From: Lactonifactor sp. BIOML-A5
Lineage (GTDB): Bacteria > Bacillota > Clostridia > Lachnospirales > Lachnospiraceae
Reading direction: 5' to 3'
Length of the DNA: 64,000 nucleotides
NCBI RefSeq assembly: GCF_009677585.1
Contig: NZ_WKYV01000019.1
Span: forward strand, 9,942-73,941
Shown here: positions 26,849 to 34,936 of the stretch, one piece after another
Position numbering within the stretch: the first letter of the stretch is position 1
Layout of the letters: the number at the start of each line of letters is the position of its first letter
Translations under genes and position numbers: made by a program
The notes under the pieces: generated by a model
The model's database searches: none
Told to the model about the DNA's origin: nothing
The model's input: the letters and a program-made list of their open reading frames with translations, nothing else

Positions 26849-26901
26849 TTGTTAACCAATAATAAAAACTGGTTGACAATTCGCGAGCCATTCGATATGA
26901 T
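26849..26901 (+). promoter_or_regulatory. BirA operator overlapping the bioY promoter
   Basis: TTGTTAACC (26849-26857) and GGTTGACAA (26871-26879) form the gram-positive BirA inverted repeat with a 13-base spacer. The right half contains the -35 TTGACA (26873-26878). A TATGAT -10 follows 17 bases later (26896-26901). BirA bound to biotinyl-AMP would therefore block RNA polymerase directly and repress bioY-bioB-bioD when biotin is plentiful. Confidence 0.88.
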
Positions 26902-26946
26902 ATTTTGTGTGCAAAATATAATTACAGAAAAAGAGGAGGAAAGAAC

Positions 26947-27570
26947 TTGAAGAGAACACTGACAGCGATGGAAATGGTATATGCAGGGCTTTTTACAGCG
27001 CTTATAGCTATTGGGGCGTTTATACAGGTGCCGGTGCCGGGAATGGATTATTTTACCCTTCAGTTTTTATTTGTACTCATGGCAGGAATGGTGTTGGGCA
27101 GCAGACTGGGCGCAGTGAGCGTGGGAGTCTATGTGCTTTTGGGCTTGCTTGGGCTGCCTGTATTTGCCGCGGGCGGGGGATTCGGATACATTTTCCGGCC
27201 GAGTTTCGGGTATCTAATCGGATTTATCGCAGCTGCCTTTGCTGCGGGATTTGTGACTGAGAAATTAAGGGCAAACTCCTATAAAAAGTATCTTTGGGCT
27301 GCCTTTGCAGGATTTGCAGTTACTTACTCCATTGGCTTGGTGTATAAATATCTGATGCTGAATCTGTATGTGGGAGAAAAAACAGCGTTTGCAATGGTGC
27401 TGGCGGACTGTTTTCCTCTGGATATGCCCGGAGATGTAGTGCTGTGCCTGGTGTCGGCAATGATTGCGGTACGCCTGGTGCCTGCCGCCAGGGGGATGGC
27501 CCTGAAGGCAGCCGGTGGGATTAAGGAGGATGTATCGGTTATATACGGAAAAGGAAGGGAGAATCAATGA
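26947..27570 (+). CDS. bioY: Biotin transporter substrate-binding protein
   Basis: 207-residue S-component of an ECF biotin importer with about six membrane helices. BioY motifs include GAFIQVPVPGMDYFTLQFLFV near the N-terminus and GGGFGYIFRPSFGYLIGF. It starts with TTG behind AGGAGG. Its stop overlaps the bioB start (ATGA). The ECF energising module (EcfA/A'/T) is not in the window and is presumably shared. Its BirA operator lies at 26849. Confidence 0.93.
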   Translation: MKRTLTAMEMVYAGLFTALIAIGAFIQVPVPGMDYFTLQFLFVLMAGMVLGSRLGAVSVGVYVLLGLLGLPVFAAGGGFGYIFRPSFGYLIGFIAAAFAAGFVTEKLRANSYKKYLWAAFAGFAVTYSIGLVYKYLMLNLYVGEKTAFAMVLADCFPLDMPGDVVLCLVSAMIAVRLVPAARGMALKAAGGIKEDVSVIYGKGRENQ

Positions 27571-28541
27571 ATACAAAACTGCAGGAACTGAAAAACAGGG
27601 TGCTGAAGGGGGAGTCCTTGGGCAAAGAGGAGGCTCTTTCCCTTGCAGAGATGCCTTTAGAGGAGCTCTGCAGCGCTGCTGATGAGATACGCAGAGCTTT
27701 CTGCGGCAGCCGTTTTGATCTTTGTACGATTGTAAACGGAAAAAATGGGGCATGTACGGAAAACTGCAAATACTGTGCCCAATCGTCCTATTACAATACA
27801 AAGATCCAGGGGTATCCCCTGCTCTCCGGGGAAAAGCTGGTGGAGCAGGCACAGTACAATGCCGCCCGGGGGGTTCCCAGATATTCTATTGTTACCTCCG
27901 GAAAGAGACTAAACAGCCGTGAAGTGGAACAGGCTTGTGACAGCATACGAGACATCAGAAAGCAGACAGACGTGGCCGTCTGTGTATCCTTTGGACTTCT
28001 GGACGAGGAGGCATTCCGTAAAATAAAAGGGGCTGGTGCTGTGCGTGTACATAATAATCTGGAGTCCTCACGCAATTATTTCCCCAATGTCTGTACCACA
28101 CACACCTATGATGAAAAAATTGCCACACTGAAGGCGGCCCAGGCCGCCGGTCTGAGTGTGTGCAGCGGAGGGATTATGGGACTGGGAGAGTCTATGGAGG
28201 ATAGGATCGATCTTGCGCTGACAGTCCGTGAACTGGGGGTAAGATCCATACCTGTAAATATGCTGAATCCGATTCCGGGGACTCCATATGAGAAAAATAA
28301 GAGACTGACGACTGAGGAAATGTGCCGGATTGTGGCGGTTTACCGGTTCCTGGTGCCCGACGCCTTTATCCGCCTGGCAGGAGGCCGGGGGCTTATGCCG
28401 GATAAAGGGAAAAGATGCTTCCGGTCCGGGGCGAATGCGGCAATTACGGGAGACATGCTGACTACCGGCGGAATTACCATAGAACGGGATAAAAGGATGC
28501 TGGAGGAATTGGGGTATGAGGTGGTGAGAGGCTGTGAGTAA
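27567..28541 (+). CDS. bioB: Biotin synthase
   Basis: 324-residue radical SAM enzyme that inserts sulfur into dethiobiotin. The SAM-cluster cysteines are C63, C67 and C70 (CTENCKYC), followed by AQSSYYNT. Later stretches ALTVRELGVRSIPVNMLNPIPGTP and AGGR, holding the auxiliary-cluster Arg, match the family. It overlaps bioY by four bases and bioD by eight, so the three are one translationally coupled operon under BirA. Confidence 0.95.
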   Translation: MNTKLQELKNRVLKGESLGKEEALSLAEMPLEELCSAADEIRRAFCGSRFDLCTIVNGKNGACTENCKYCAQSSYYNTKIQGYPLLSGEKLVEQAQYNAARGVPRYSIVTSGKRLNSREVEQACDSIRDIRKQTDVAVCVSFGLLDEEAFRKIKGAGAVRVHNNLESSRNYFPNVCTTHTYDEKIATLKAAQAAGLSVCSGGIMGLGESMEDRIDLALTVRELGVRSIPVNMLNPIPGTPYEKNKRLTTEEMCRIVAVYRFLVPDAFIRLAGGRGLMPDKGKRCFRSGANAAITGDMLTTGGITIERDKRMLEELGYEVVRGCE

Positions 28542-29214
28542 AGGTCTGTTTGTGACAGGCACTGGCACAGATGTGGGAAAGACTTATGTCACGGCTCTGC
28601 TGGTAAAAAAACTCTGTGGGAGCGGAGTGCGTGCGGGGTATTATAAAGCTGCGGTGAGCGGAAATGAAAAAGGCCCCGGAGGACTGATACCGGGTGATGG
28701 GGAGTATGTAAGAGAGATCTCCCAAAATGGCCAGTCACTGGCATCCATGGTCCCCTACGTCTACCGATGGGCTGTCTCTCCCCATCTGGCGGCAAAGCTG
28801 GAGGGGAATCCTGTAGAACCGGAAAGGGTAGCGGCGGGATACCGCAGACTTTCCCGGGAGTATGATTTCATCACGATGGAAGGCAGCGGAGGAATTGTCT
28901 GCCCCATCAGATTTGATGAAAAGGTTTTATGGCTGGAGGACATTATCAGACAATTGAAGCTTCCGAGCCTGATCGTGGCGGACGCCGGACTGGGAAGCAT
29001 CAATTCTGCAGTGCTTACGGCGGAATATATGAAGCAAAAAAAACTGCCGGTGCAGGGATTTATTCTGAATCATTATCACGACGAAAGTATTATGGAGAGG
29101 GATAATCGGTATATGATAGAACAGAGGACAGGGCTTCCGGTGATTGAATGTATCGCCGAGGGGCAGAGGGAGCTTGAAACAGAGGCAGAGGTGTGGGAAA
29201 AAATGTACGCCTGA
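28534..29214 (+). CDS. bioD: Dethiobiotin synthase
   Basis: 226 residues. The P-loop GTGTDVGKT at 9-17 starts the enzyme that uses ATP and CO2 to close the ureido ring of diaminopelargonate. It also has MEGSGGIVCPI in the middle. The GTG start lies inside the 3' end of bioB. BioF and BioA are absent from this operon, so the cell either imports an intermediate or encodes them elsewhere. Confidence 0.93.
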   Translation: MSKGLFVTGTGTDVGKTYVTALLVKKLCGSGVRAGYYKAAVSGNEKGPGGLIPGDGEYVREISQNGQSLASMVPYVYRWAVSPHLAAKLEGNPVEPERVAAGYRRLSREYDFITMEGSGGIVCPIRFDEKVLWLEDIIRQLKLPSLIVADAGLGSINSAVLTAEYMKQKKLPVQGFILNHYHDESIMERDNRYMIEQRTGLPVIECIAEGQRELETEAEVWEKMYA

Positions 29215-29271
29215 GCAAAATACTGTCTGTAAAAAACGGGTTTTGAGATTTGGTTGTTGAACCATCCACAA

Positions 29272-29317
29272 AAAGAGTGCCGCGGCCCATACAACCATGG
29301 AGCCGGCGGCACTCTTG
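29272..29317. terminator. Bidirectional terminator between bioD and the MFS gene
   Basis: AGAGTGCCGCGGC pairs with GCCGGCGGCACTCT with a small bulge. T-rich DNA follows on the plus strand and the mirrored strand carries a T-run for the convergent MFS gene. Confidence 0.75.
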
Positions 29318-29319
29318 TT

Positions 29320-30618
29320 CTATTTTTGTTCCAGCATCCAGAGATGCCGGTCTCTTCGGAAAATCAGGCAGGTTCCTGTTCCCAGGATCCCAAGAAGCAG
29401 AAATAAAACTGCTGCACCAGACCCTTTCCCGCTGCCAAAGAGAAGGTGAAGAATGTGTCCCTGGCACAGACCTTCCATGAGGGGTTCAAACACCTTATCC
29501 ACCAGCAGCCCTCCCAGAAGATATCCTACCGGTATGGTAAAAAACTGGAGGGTATTTCGTACAGAATACACCCGTCCCTGCATCTCTAAAGGGATGTGGG
29601 ATCGGAAGAGCACATCCATATTGGCACTCATCACAGGAATAAACAGCCATCCCAGAACTGCCCCGGTGCACCATACGGGAAGGTTCTGTCCAAAAGCCAG
29701 AAGAAAGTTTTCTGTGCTCATGGAAAAGAGAAGGGAATTGCAGATCGCCCTTACCCGGCTTTTGGGAGCCGGACAGAGGGAGACGGCTGCACTTCCCGCC
29801 AGATTGGCCAGGCCTGTGCAGGCATTTACAAGACCCAATGCAGTGCGGCCGCCGCCTTCCCTTGATAACAGCATAGCGGGCAGAGCGGCGTTATACATAG
29901 AGGCCGTCAGATTAATTGCAGCCAGGAATACTATCATATCCAGGATTCCCCGGTTTTTTTTGAGGTATCCGATCCCCTCCCGGGCAGAGCTCAGGATGGA
30001 GGCCTTCCCCGCGGCAATACTTCCGGGAACCGGAGGAATCCGGATAAGGAAAGCCAGAGTTAGAAAGGCAATTCCAAAGGTAATAAAGTCAATCACTATT
30101 ACAGCGGTTAAGCTGTAAAGAGAGAGAATTGCCGTGGCGATCACAGGTGTCAGGACTGTAACCAGGGAATTAGAGAAGGAACGCATGCCCCCTACCCTCT
30201 GGTACTGCTCTTTGGGTGTCAGAAGACTGACTGCCACATCTGAGGCCGGCTGCTGAAGTGTATTCATAAGCCCGTTAAAGGCGTTAAGGACATACAGATG
30301 CCAGATTTCAAGATGACCCGTCCGCAGCAGGAGGAACACTGCCAGGGTGCTTGCCGCAGCAAGACTGTCACACAGCAGCATGGTATGTTTTTTGTTCCAC
30401 TTGTCACTCAAAGCCCCGGCAAATATACTTAGCACAACATAGGGGGCATAGGTACAGACGGACAGGAGGGCTGTTGTCAGTGCAGACCCTTTTGCCTGGT
30501 AAGACCATATGACCAAGGCATAGCTTGTCATACCGCTTCCAAGGGAAGAAAGTGCCTGGGTAGACCAGAGAAGAAGAAAGGAATGCAATCCCTGAAACAT
30601 GTATTTAATTTTATTCAT
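29320..30618 (-). CDS. MFS exporter
   Basis: 432 residues with about 12 membrane helices. The loop motif GALSDKWNKKHTML after helix 2 is the MFS motif A. It resembles the macrolide/enterobactin-type exporters (MFS_3). The start follows AAGGAG with a 10-base spacer. It is transcribed away from yjdF and has a complex palindromic leader (30662-30737). Because yjdF-type leaders sense azaaromatic compounds, an exporter next to one may remove such compounds. That link is inference. Confidence 0.87.
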   Translation of the reverse strand: MNKIKYMFQGLHSFLLLWSTQALSSLGSGMTSYALVIWSYQAKGSALTTALLSVCTYAPYVVLSIFAGALSDKWNKKHTMLLCDSLAAASTLAVFLLLRTGHLEIWHLYVLNAFNGLMNTLQQPASDVAVSLLTPKEQYQRVGGMRSFSNSLVTVLTPVIATAILSLYSLTAVIVIDFITFGIAFLTLAFLIRIPPVPGSIAAGKASILSSAREGIGYLKKNRGILDMIVFLAAINLTASMYNAALPAMLLSREGGGRTALGLVNACTGLANLAGSAAVSLCPAPKSRVRAICNSLLFSMSTENFLLAFGQNLPVWCTGAVLGWLFIPVMSANMDVLFRSHIPLEMQGRVYSVRNTLQFFTIPVGYLLGGLLVDKVFEPLMEGLCQGHILHLLFGSGKGSGAAVLFLLLGILGTGTCLIFRRDRHLWMLEQK

Positions 30619-30661
30619 AATGACTTTGCTCCTTATAATTACTATAATTTATAATACAAAG

Positions 30662-30737
30662 TGCAAAGTCCAAAACGGACGAATAGATTTAACTCGTCTC
30701 CATGCAAATCCGTCCGCTGTTCAGACTTTGCATGGAG
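30662..30737 (-). promoter_or_regulatory. Mutually exclusive hairpins upstream of the MFS gene
   Basis: The segment at 30724-30737 can pair in two ways. GACTTTGCA (30724-30732) matches TGCAAAGTC (30662-30670), reinforced by CGGACG/CGTCCG inside. TTTGCATGGAG (30727-30737) matches CTCCATGCAAA (30698-30708). The two stems exclude each other, as in an attenuator or riboswitch. If used as RNA it would be the 5' leader of the minus-strand MFS gene. Confidence 0.5.
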
Positions 30738-30841
30738 GGCAAACAATACAGAGCTTCATTTTCCGGAATCCTCCCTTCGGTTATCTTTCTATAAAGTTAC
30801 CATGGAAAACACCATTTGTCCAAGGATTTTTGTGCAGACCA

Positions 30842-30872
30842 TTGACAGGGTACCATATAGGACAGGTATAAT
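30842..30872 (+). promoter_or_regulatory. Promoter of yjdF
   Basis: TTGACA and TATAAT are separated by 19 bases, slightly long. Transcription would start near 30879, giving a leader of about 130 bases. Confidence 0.55.
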
Positions 30873-30878
30873 AGAGAG

Positions 30879-31010
30879 GCAGAGATAAAAACACAGCCCG
30901 GTAGGTAGTCCGGGCGCAGCGGCGGATATTCATAAAAGCGCTGTCAGTAACCTTCCTCCTTAGGTCGTCCGTTCTTTGCCGTGATTTTTTATATTTAAGG
31001 AGGACTTATC
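30879..31010 (+). promoter_or_regulatory. Probable yjdF riboswitch
   Basis: The 130-base leader of yjdF holds a perfect GCCCGG/CCGGGC stem (30896-30901 and 30910-30915) directly followed by a second stem, CAGCG/CGCTG (to 30943). It ends in the AGGAGG ribosome site of yjdF. Leaders of yjdF in Firmicutes carry the yjdF-motif RNA, reported to bind azaaromatic compounds and to act on translation. I assign it from gene context and the stems, not from a covariance match. Confidence 0.6.
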
Positions 31011-31427
31011 ATGGACAAAGTATCGGTAACCTTGGAGGTTTTTTTTGAAGATCCCTTCTGGGTAGGGATTGTGGAAAGAGTAACAGACGGCATGCTGGAT
31101 GCAGCGAAGGTTACATTCGGGCCGGAGCCAAAAGAATGGCAGGTATGGGACTTTTTTCTGAAAAACTACGGGAAGCTGCGATTTAGTCCGGCTGTCGCGG
31201 CCTGTGTAAAGGAAAAGAGCGCAAACCCCAAGCGTAAGCAGCGGGAGGCAAAAAAGCAGCTGGAACATGCGGGGATGGGAACCAGGTCCCAGCAGGCCTT
31301 GAAATTACAGCAGGAGCAGTCGAAGACCGAGCGCAGAGTTCGGAGCAGACTGCAAAGGGAAGAAGAACAGCAGCGCAGATTTGAGCTGCGGCAGCAGAAG
31401 AAAAGAGAAAAGCATAGAGGCAGATAG
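31011..31427 (+). CDS. yjdF: YjdF family protein (DUF2992)
   Basis: 138 residues. The globular N-terminal half (VSVTLEVFFEDPFWVGIVER) is typical of YjdF/DUF2992. The C-terminal 60 residues are highly charged and probably coiled coil (Arg/Glu/Gln-rich, ending KKREKHRGR). The function is unknown. Its expression in Firmicutes is tied to a riboswitch for azaaromatic compounds, so a detoxification role has been proposed. It is followed by a terminator-like hairpin and then the ABC fusion gene. Confidence 0.9.
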   Translation: MDKVSVTLEVFFEDPFWVGIVERVTDGMLDAAKVTFGPEPKEWQVWDFFLKNYGKLRFSPAVAACVKEKSANPKRKQREAKKQLEHAGMGTRSQQALKLQQEQSKTERRVRSRLQREEEQQRRFELRQQKKREKHRGR

Positions 31428-31440
31428 TACTGCCTCTTTT
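31416..31440 (+). terminator. Terminator-like hairpin at the yjdF 3' end
   Basis: AGAGGCAG pairs with CTGCCTCT across a six-base loop spanning the yjdF stop codon, followed by T4. It lies only 18 bases before the next start, so partial read-through into the ABC gene is likely. Confidence 0.6.
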
Positions 31441-31458
31441 GCTGTTAAGGGGGAAAAA

Positions 31459-33090
31459 GTGGAGACATTTATTCGGTTAGAGAAAGCAGCAAAAGAATAC
31501 GGCAAAAGCAGGATTCTGGAAGATATAAACCTGGATATCAGAAGCGGTGAGGCTGTAGTGTTCACAGGCACCAATGGAGTCGGGAAAAGTACGATTCTGA
31601 AAATGATCGGCGGATTGATCGCGCCGTCAGGGGGAAAGATACATAGGAAAAAAGGACTGCTGTACCATATGGTACCGGAACGATTTCCAAAGTCTAATCT
31701 GACTGCACGGCAGTATATCTGTGCAGTGGGAAAAATTGAGGGCCTAAGGAGAGAGGAGATCCAGAAAAAAAGTGCGGATCTTTTTGAACGGTTTCACATG
31801 AGCGGGATGGAAGATAAACCCATGAAACTGCTGTCTAAGGGTACGCTTCAGAAAGTCGGGGTTATCCAGGCGGTTCTGAAAAGACCGGATATTCTGCTGT
31901 TGGATGAACCGTTGTCCGGACAGGATGCGGCATCCCAGGCTGTATTTGTGGAGCTGGTCAATGCTCTGAAGAGGGAGGGGACTGCCCTGATCATTTCCTG
32001 TCATGAGGAATTTTTGGTGAACGCTGTGGGGGATACAGTGTGCAGGATAGAGGGAGGAAAGATGCATACAGTCCGGTTAGAACGCGGGAAGCAGAAGAGG
32101 AAGGCTCTAATTACCTTTGAAGCCCCTGGGGACAGGACTGCGCCTGAACTGCCTGTGACAGGGGAAGCAATACCGGGGGGACTGCGTTTTATTTCTTCCT
32201 ATGAAAGCAGCAATGAGGTGGTGGCGAAGATGATACGGGAAGGGTTTCGCTTGGAGGATTTTACTCTTGTGGGGGAAGAACCGGTTCTGGCAGGGGAGAG
32301 AGAGGGAAACGGAGGAACTCTCCAGGAGCTTGAGCTGCGGGAGAACGAAATGGAAAAGCAAAGAGGCTCTGTATGGGGAATGCTCTCCTATGAATTTCGG
32401 ACGTATTTTAAGACCAACAGATTTGCCATGCCTTTTTTAGTTCTGATGGTATTTCTTTTCAGCTTATATTCTTCCATGCCTGTGGGTGTGACAGACAGCT
32501 TTACCATCTCCTGTAATCTTTTGTTTTTACTGATGACGTGGGCAGGGTTATCATACAATGAAATGCAGCAAGCGGCAGAAGAACAGATGATGATACTGCG
32601 TCTTCAAAGTGAAACGATATATTATTTCGGTCAAAGCCTGTTTCTCTGCCTTCTGGGGGGAATATTCACGTTGGTTTCTCTCTTGATCCCCCTGGTGTTG
32701 GATGCAGTAAACGGCGGCCAACTGTTTTCAATGGGAATTCTGCTTCAGGACGCAGCAGGAGGTTTACTGTTCATGTGGGCGGGAGCGTTTCTGGGGAGTT
32801 CTCTTGGGACCTTGCTGCACCCCAGAGTGATGAAAGACAGAAAAGCAGCTGTAGTGCTTACCGTGCTGATTGCTGTCTTAGCCATAGGTAAGACAGCAAT
32901 CCTGCAGGATGCATCCTGGGTGGGATGGGTTTTATATCTTTTGCCTCCTATCTCAGATGTTACAGGAGTCTTTGCCGGGACTTTGCATTTTACCTTGAAA
33001 GATACCGCCTTTGCCGCGGGAATGTGCATCCTGTACGGAGGTATCTTGACAGCGGTGAGAATCTGGGGCCTGGAAAAGAGGAAATTTTAG
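31459..33090 (+). CDS. ABC transporter with ATPase and membrane domain fused (ATPase first)
   Basis: 543 residues. Residues 1-210 form an ABC ATPase with GTNGVGKST, signature LSKGT and LLLDEPLSGQD. A linker of about 90 residues follows. From about 310 to the end there are six predicted membrane helices (FAMPFLVLMVFLFSLYSS onward), like a small ABC-2-type permease. The ATPase-then-membrane order resembles ABCG/White half transporters and is uncommon in bacterial drug exporters. The GTG start follows AAGGGGG. It lies just behind yjdF and overlaps the convergent LysR gene by four bases. The substrate is unknown. Confidence 0.82.
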   Translation: METFIRLEKAAKEYGKSRILEDINLDIRSGEAVVFTGTNGVGKSTILKMIGGLIAPSGGKIHRKKGLLYHMVPERFPKSNLTARQYICAVGKIEGLRREEIQKKSADLFERFHMSGMEDKPMKLLSKGTLQKVGVIQAVLKRPDILLLDEPLSGQDAASQAVFVELVNALKREGTALIISCHEEFLVNAVGDTVCRIEGGKMHTVRLERGKQKRKALITFEAPGDRTAPELPVTGEAIPGGLRFISSYESSNEVVAKMIREGFRLEDFTLVGEEPVLAGEREGNGGTLQELELRENEMEKQRGSVWGMLSYEFRTYFKTNRFAMPFLVLMVFLFSLYSSMPVGVTDSFTISCNLLFLLMTWAGLSYNEMQQAAEEQMMILRLQSETIYYFGQSLFLCLLGGIFTLVSLLIPLVLDAVNGGQLFSMGILLQDAAGGLLFMWAGAFLGSSLGTLLHPRVMKDRKAAVVLTVLIAVLAIGKTAILQDASWVGWVLYLLPPISDVTGVFAGTLHFTLKDTAFAAGMCILYGGILTAVRIWGLEKRKF

Positions 33091-33983
33091 CAGTCCTGCA
33101 TGGAGAGAAGAATTTCCTTCATCGCTATAGCCGCGATGCTTAAGGGGCGTTCTCTGTCTTGTATCAGACAGATATGCCTGGCAGGGGGCTCGCAGTATAG
33201 GGGAATGTGGAAAATTTCCTTGTGCGCAAGGGCCTCATCTGCCAGATCCAGGGGCAGAAAACCTATTCCAAGATCATTTTTTATCATAAGAAGCACCTGA
33301 TCTGTAGTTGCAGCTTCCATATCCGGCTCAAGGGGCAGATGTTCCTCCATAAAGTATTGGTTGTAGAATTCATAGGTTTTGCTTTTAGCATCCATGCAAA
33401 TAAAAGAGTGTTCCTTCAGATCTCTTAAATGCCATGTTTGAGCTGCAAGATATGCGTAGCCCGGACCACCTGCAAGAATTTCCTGAAAGGCCTTCAGGGG
33501 AGTTTCCTCAAGAGGCTTTGATACTCCAGTGGGAGTTGTGACTACTGAAAAATCCACCAGACCGCTTTGCAGGGCGGCTATGGCCTGAGGCGTGGTATGA
33601 TTGGAGATACGGATTCGTATTCCAGGGTGCCTGCTGTGAAATTCTCTCAGTTTTTTCAGCAGCAGTCCATGGAGGGCGATCTCACTGGCGCCTATGGTCA
33701 CCAGACCGCTGTGGAGAGACTTACTTTTCAGAAGTTCCTCCTCTCCTGCCAGGAGCTGGGTGACAGCTGCCGCAACACGGGGATATAACTGTTCTCCCTC
33801 CGGGGTCAGAGTGACGCCCCGGCTGGAGCGTATAAAAAGGCGGCATCCCAGCTGGTGCTCCAGATTATGAATGGAGCGGGTAACATTGGGCTGATTATTC
33901 ATCAGTATATTGGCTGCCTTAGTAAAGCTTTTGTATTTGGCTACATAATAAAAAATCCGGTAATACTCGTAGGAAATATTCAT
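33087..33983 (-). CDS. LysR-family transcription regulator
   Basis: 298 residues. The N-terminal winged helix reads YRIFYYVAKYKSFTKAANIL, followed by NNQPNVTRSIHNLEHQLGCRLF. The rest is the LysR effector-binding domain. The start is the ATG behind AGGAGG; the open frame continues upstream without a ribosome site. It is divergent from the DUF1275 gene, with about 50 bases to that gene's promoter, so it may control it. Confidence 0.92.
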   Translation of the reverse strand: MNISYEYYRIFYYVAKYKSFTKAANILMNNQPNVTRSIHNLEHQLGCRLFIRSSRGVTLTPEGEQLYPRVAAAVTQLLAGEEELLKSKSLHSGLVTIGASEIALHGLLLKKLREFHSRHPGIRIRISNHTTPQAIAALQSGLVDFSVVTTPTGVSKPLEETPLKAFQEILAGGPGYAYLAAQTWHLRDLKEHSFICMDAKSKTYEFYNQYFMEEHLPLEPDMEAATTDQVLLMIKNDLGIGFLPLDLADEALAHKEIFHIPLYCEPPARHICLIQDRERPLSIAAIAMKEILLSMQDC

Positions 33984-34035
33984 ATTGCCTCCTGTATTAT
34001 ATAAAAATGATATAGATGTTATCTGAAATATACAT

Positions 34036-34063
34036 TTTACATCTGGTTGGAGAAAAGTATAAT
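34036..34063 (+). promoter_or_regulatory. Promoter upstream of the DUF1275 gene
   Basis: TTTACA and TATAAT with a 16-base spacer. The start point would be near 34070, leaving a 125-base leader. Confidence 0.55.
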
Positions 34064-34107
34064 ATGATAGAAAAAGAAAAGCAAGAGACAGTTGCTGAGA
34101 TGACAAA

Positions 34108-34148
34108 GGCAGGAAGGCTCCGGGAGAAGGGCAGTTCCTGCCGGTTTT
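34108..34148 (+). promoter_or_regulatory. Leader hairpin before the DUF1275 gene
   Basis: GGCAGGAA pairs perfectly with TTCCTGCC across 19 bases and is followed by GGTTTT. It could be a weak attenuator. An in-frame stretch of codons crosses it (34064-34207), but I see no convincing small protein. Confidence 0.4.
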
Positions 34149-34193
34149 ATGTATATGATGGCAGCTTCTCGATAAGGAAAGGAGAAAAGGAAT

Positions 34194-34868
34194 ATGGTGA
34201 AGATTAAAGCAAGGAGCCAGATGTCAGAGTCTCTTCTGCTGGCGGTGTTCTTAACTCTGGCGGGAGGGTTTCAGGATGCCTATTCTTATAACTGCAGAGG
34301 AGAAGTCTTTGCAAATGCCCAGACGGGTAATATTGTACTTCTGGGACAGAATCTGGCCCAGGGCAGCTGGCAGGAAGCCCTGCATTATATCCTTCCCCTG
34401 GGGGCGTTTATCTCTGGTGTCTATGTGACGGAGTGGGTCCACCACTTGTTTAAGGAATATCAGCGCCTTCACTGGCGGCAGATGGTTCTTTGCACGGAAG
34501 CAATCCTTCTGGCCGTTGTGGGGCTGCTTCCTCAGTCTGCGAACATGTTAGCCAACGGTCTGATGTCTTTTGCCTGTGCTATGCAGGTAAACAGCTTCCG
34601 CAAATTCAGAGGTATCCCATGCGCCACAACAATGTGCATCGGAAATATGAGAAGTGCCACAGAGATGCTTTGCAGGTACCATATAACAAAGGACAGAGAG
34701 CTGAGAAGGAGATGTATGCACTACTACTTTGTGATTCTGGTGTTTGCATTGGGGGCAGCTGCGGGCGCTCTTATGAGTTTGTGGCTGGGGGAACGCGCTA
34801 TCTGGATGGCAGGAGGACTTTTATTGGGGGGATTTTTGATAATGTTTGTGAGAGAAGGGGAGAGGTAA
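34194..34868 (+). CDS. DUF1275 (YoaK) family membrane protein
   Basis: 224 residues with six or seven predicted membrane helices. The DUF1275 signatures LAGGFQDAYSY near the start and FANAQTGNIVLLG are clear, with CATTMCIGNMRSATEML later. Members are thought to be transporters, but the substrate is unknown. The ribosome site AAGGAG precedes the ATG. Confidence 0.9.
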   Translation: MVKIKARSQMSESLLLAVFLTLAGGFQDAYSYNCRGEVFANAQTGNIVLLGQNLAQGSWQEALHYILPLGAFISGVYVTEWVHHLFKEYQRLHWRQMVLCTEAILLAVVGLLPQSANMLANGLMSFACAMQVNSFRKFRGIPCATTMCIGNMRSATEMLCRYHITKDRELRRRCMHYYFVILVFALGAAAGALMSLWLGERAIWMAGGLLLGGFLIMFVREGER

Positions 34869-34936
34869 CGGTGAGAGAAATCCCGCGGAGGAGCCTAGGA
34901 GGGCATTCCTGCAAAAAAAACAGGAGATCATAGAAA

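Noticed and set aside
29453..30118. A 221-codon open frame on the plus strand
   Set aside because: It is antisense to the MFS exporter. The plus-strand product is Arg/Pro-rich with no fold signature.
30599..30888. Two overlapping open frames of 75-90 codons before yjdF
   Set aside because: They cover the palindromic leader region and the yjdF promoter, have no ribosome site and match no family.
34016..34207. A 63-codon frame upstream of the DUF1275 gene
   Set aside because: The nominal start lies upstream of the best promoter and no ribosome site precedes any internal ATG. It more likely reflects the leader RNA.
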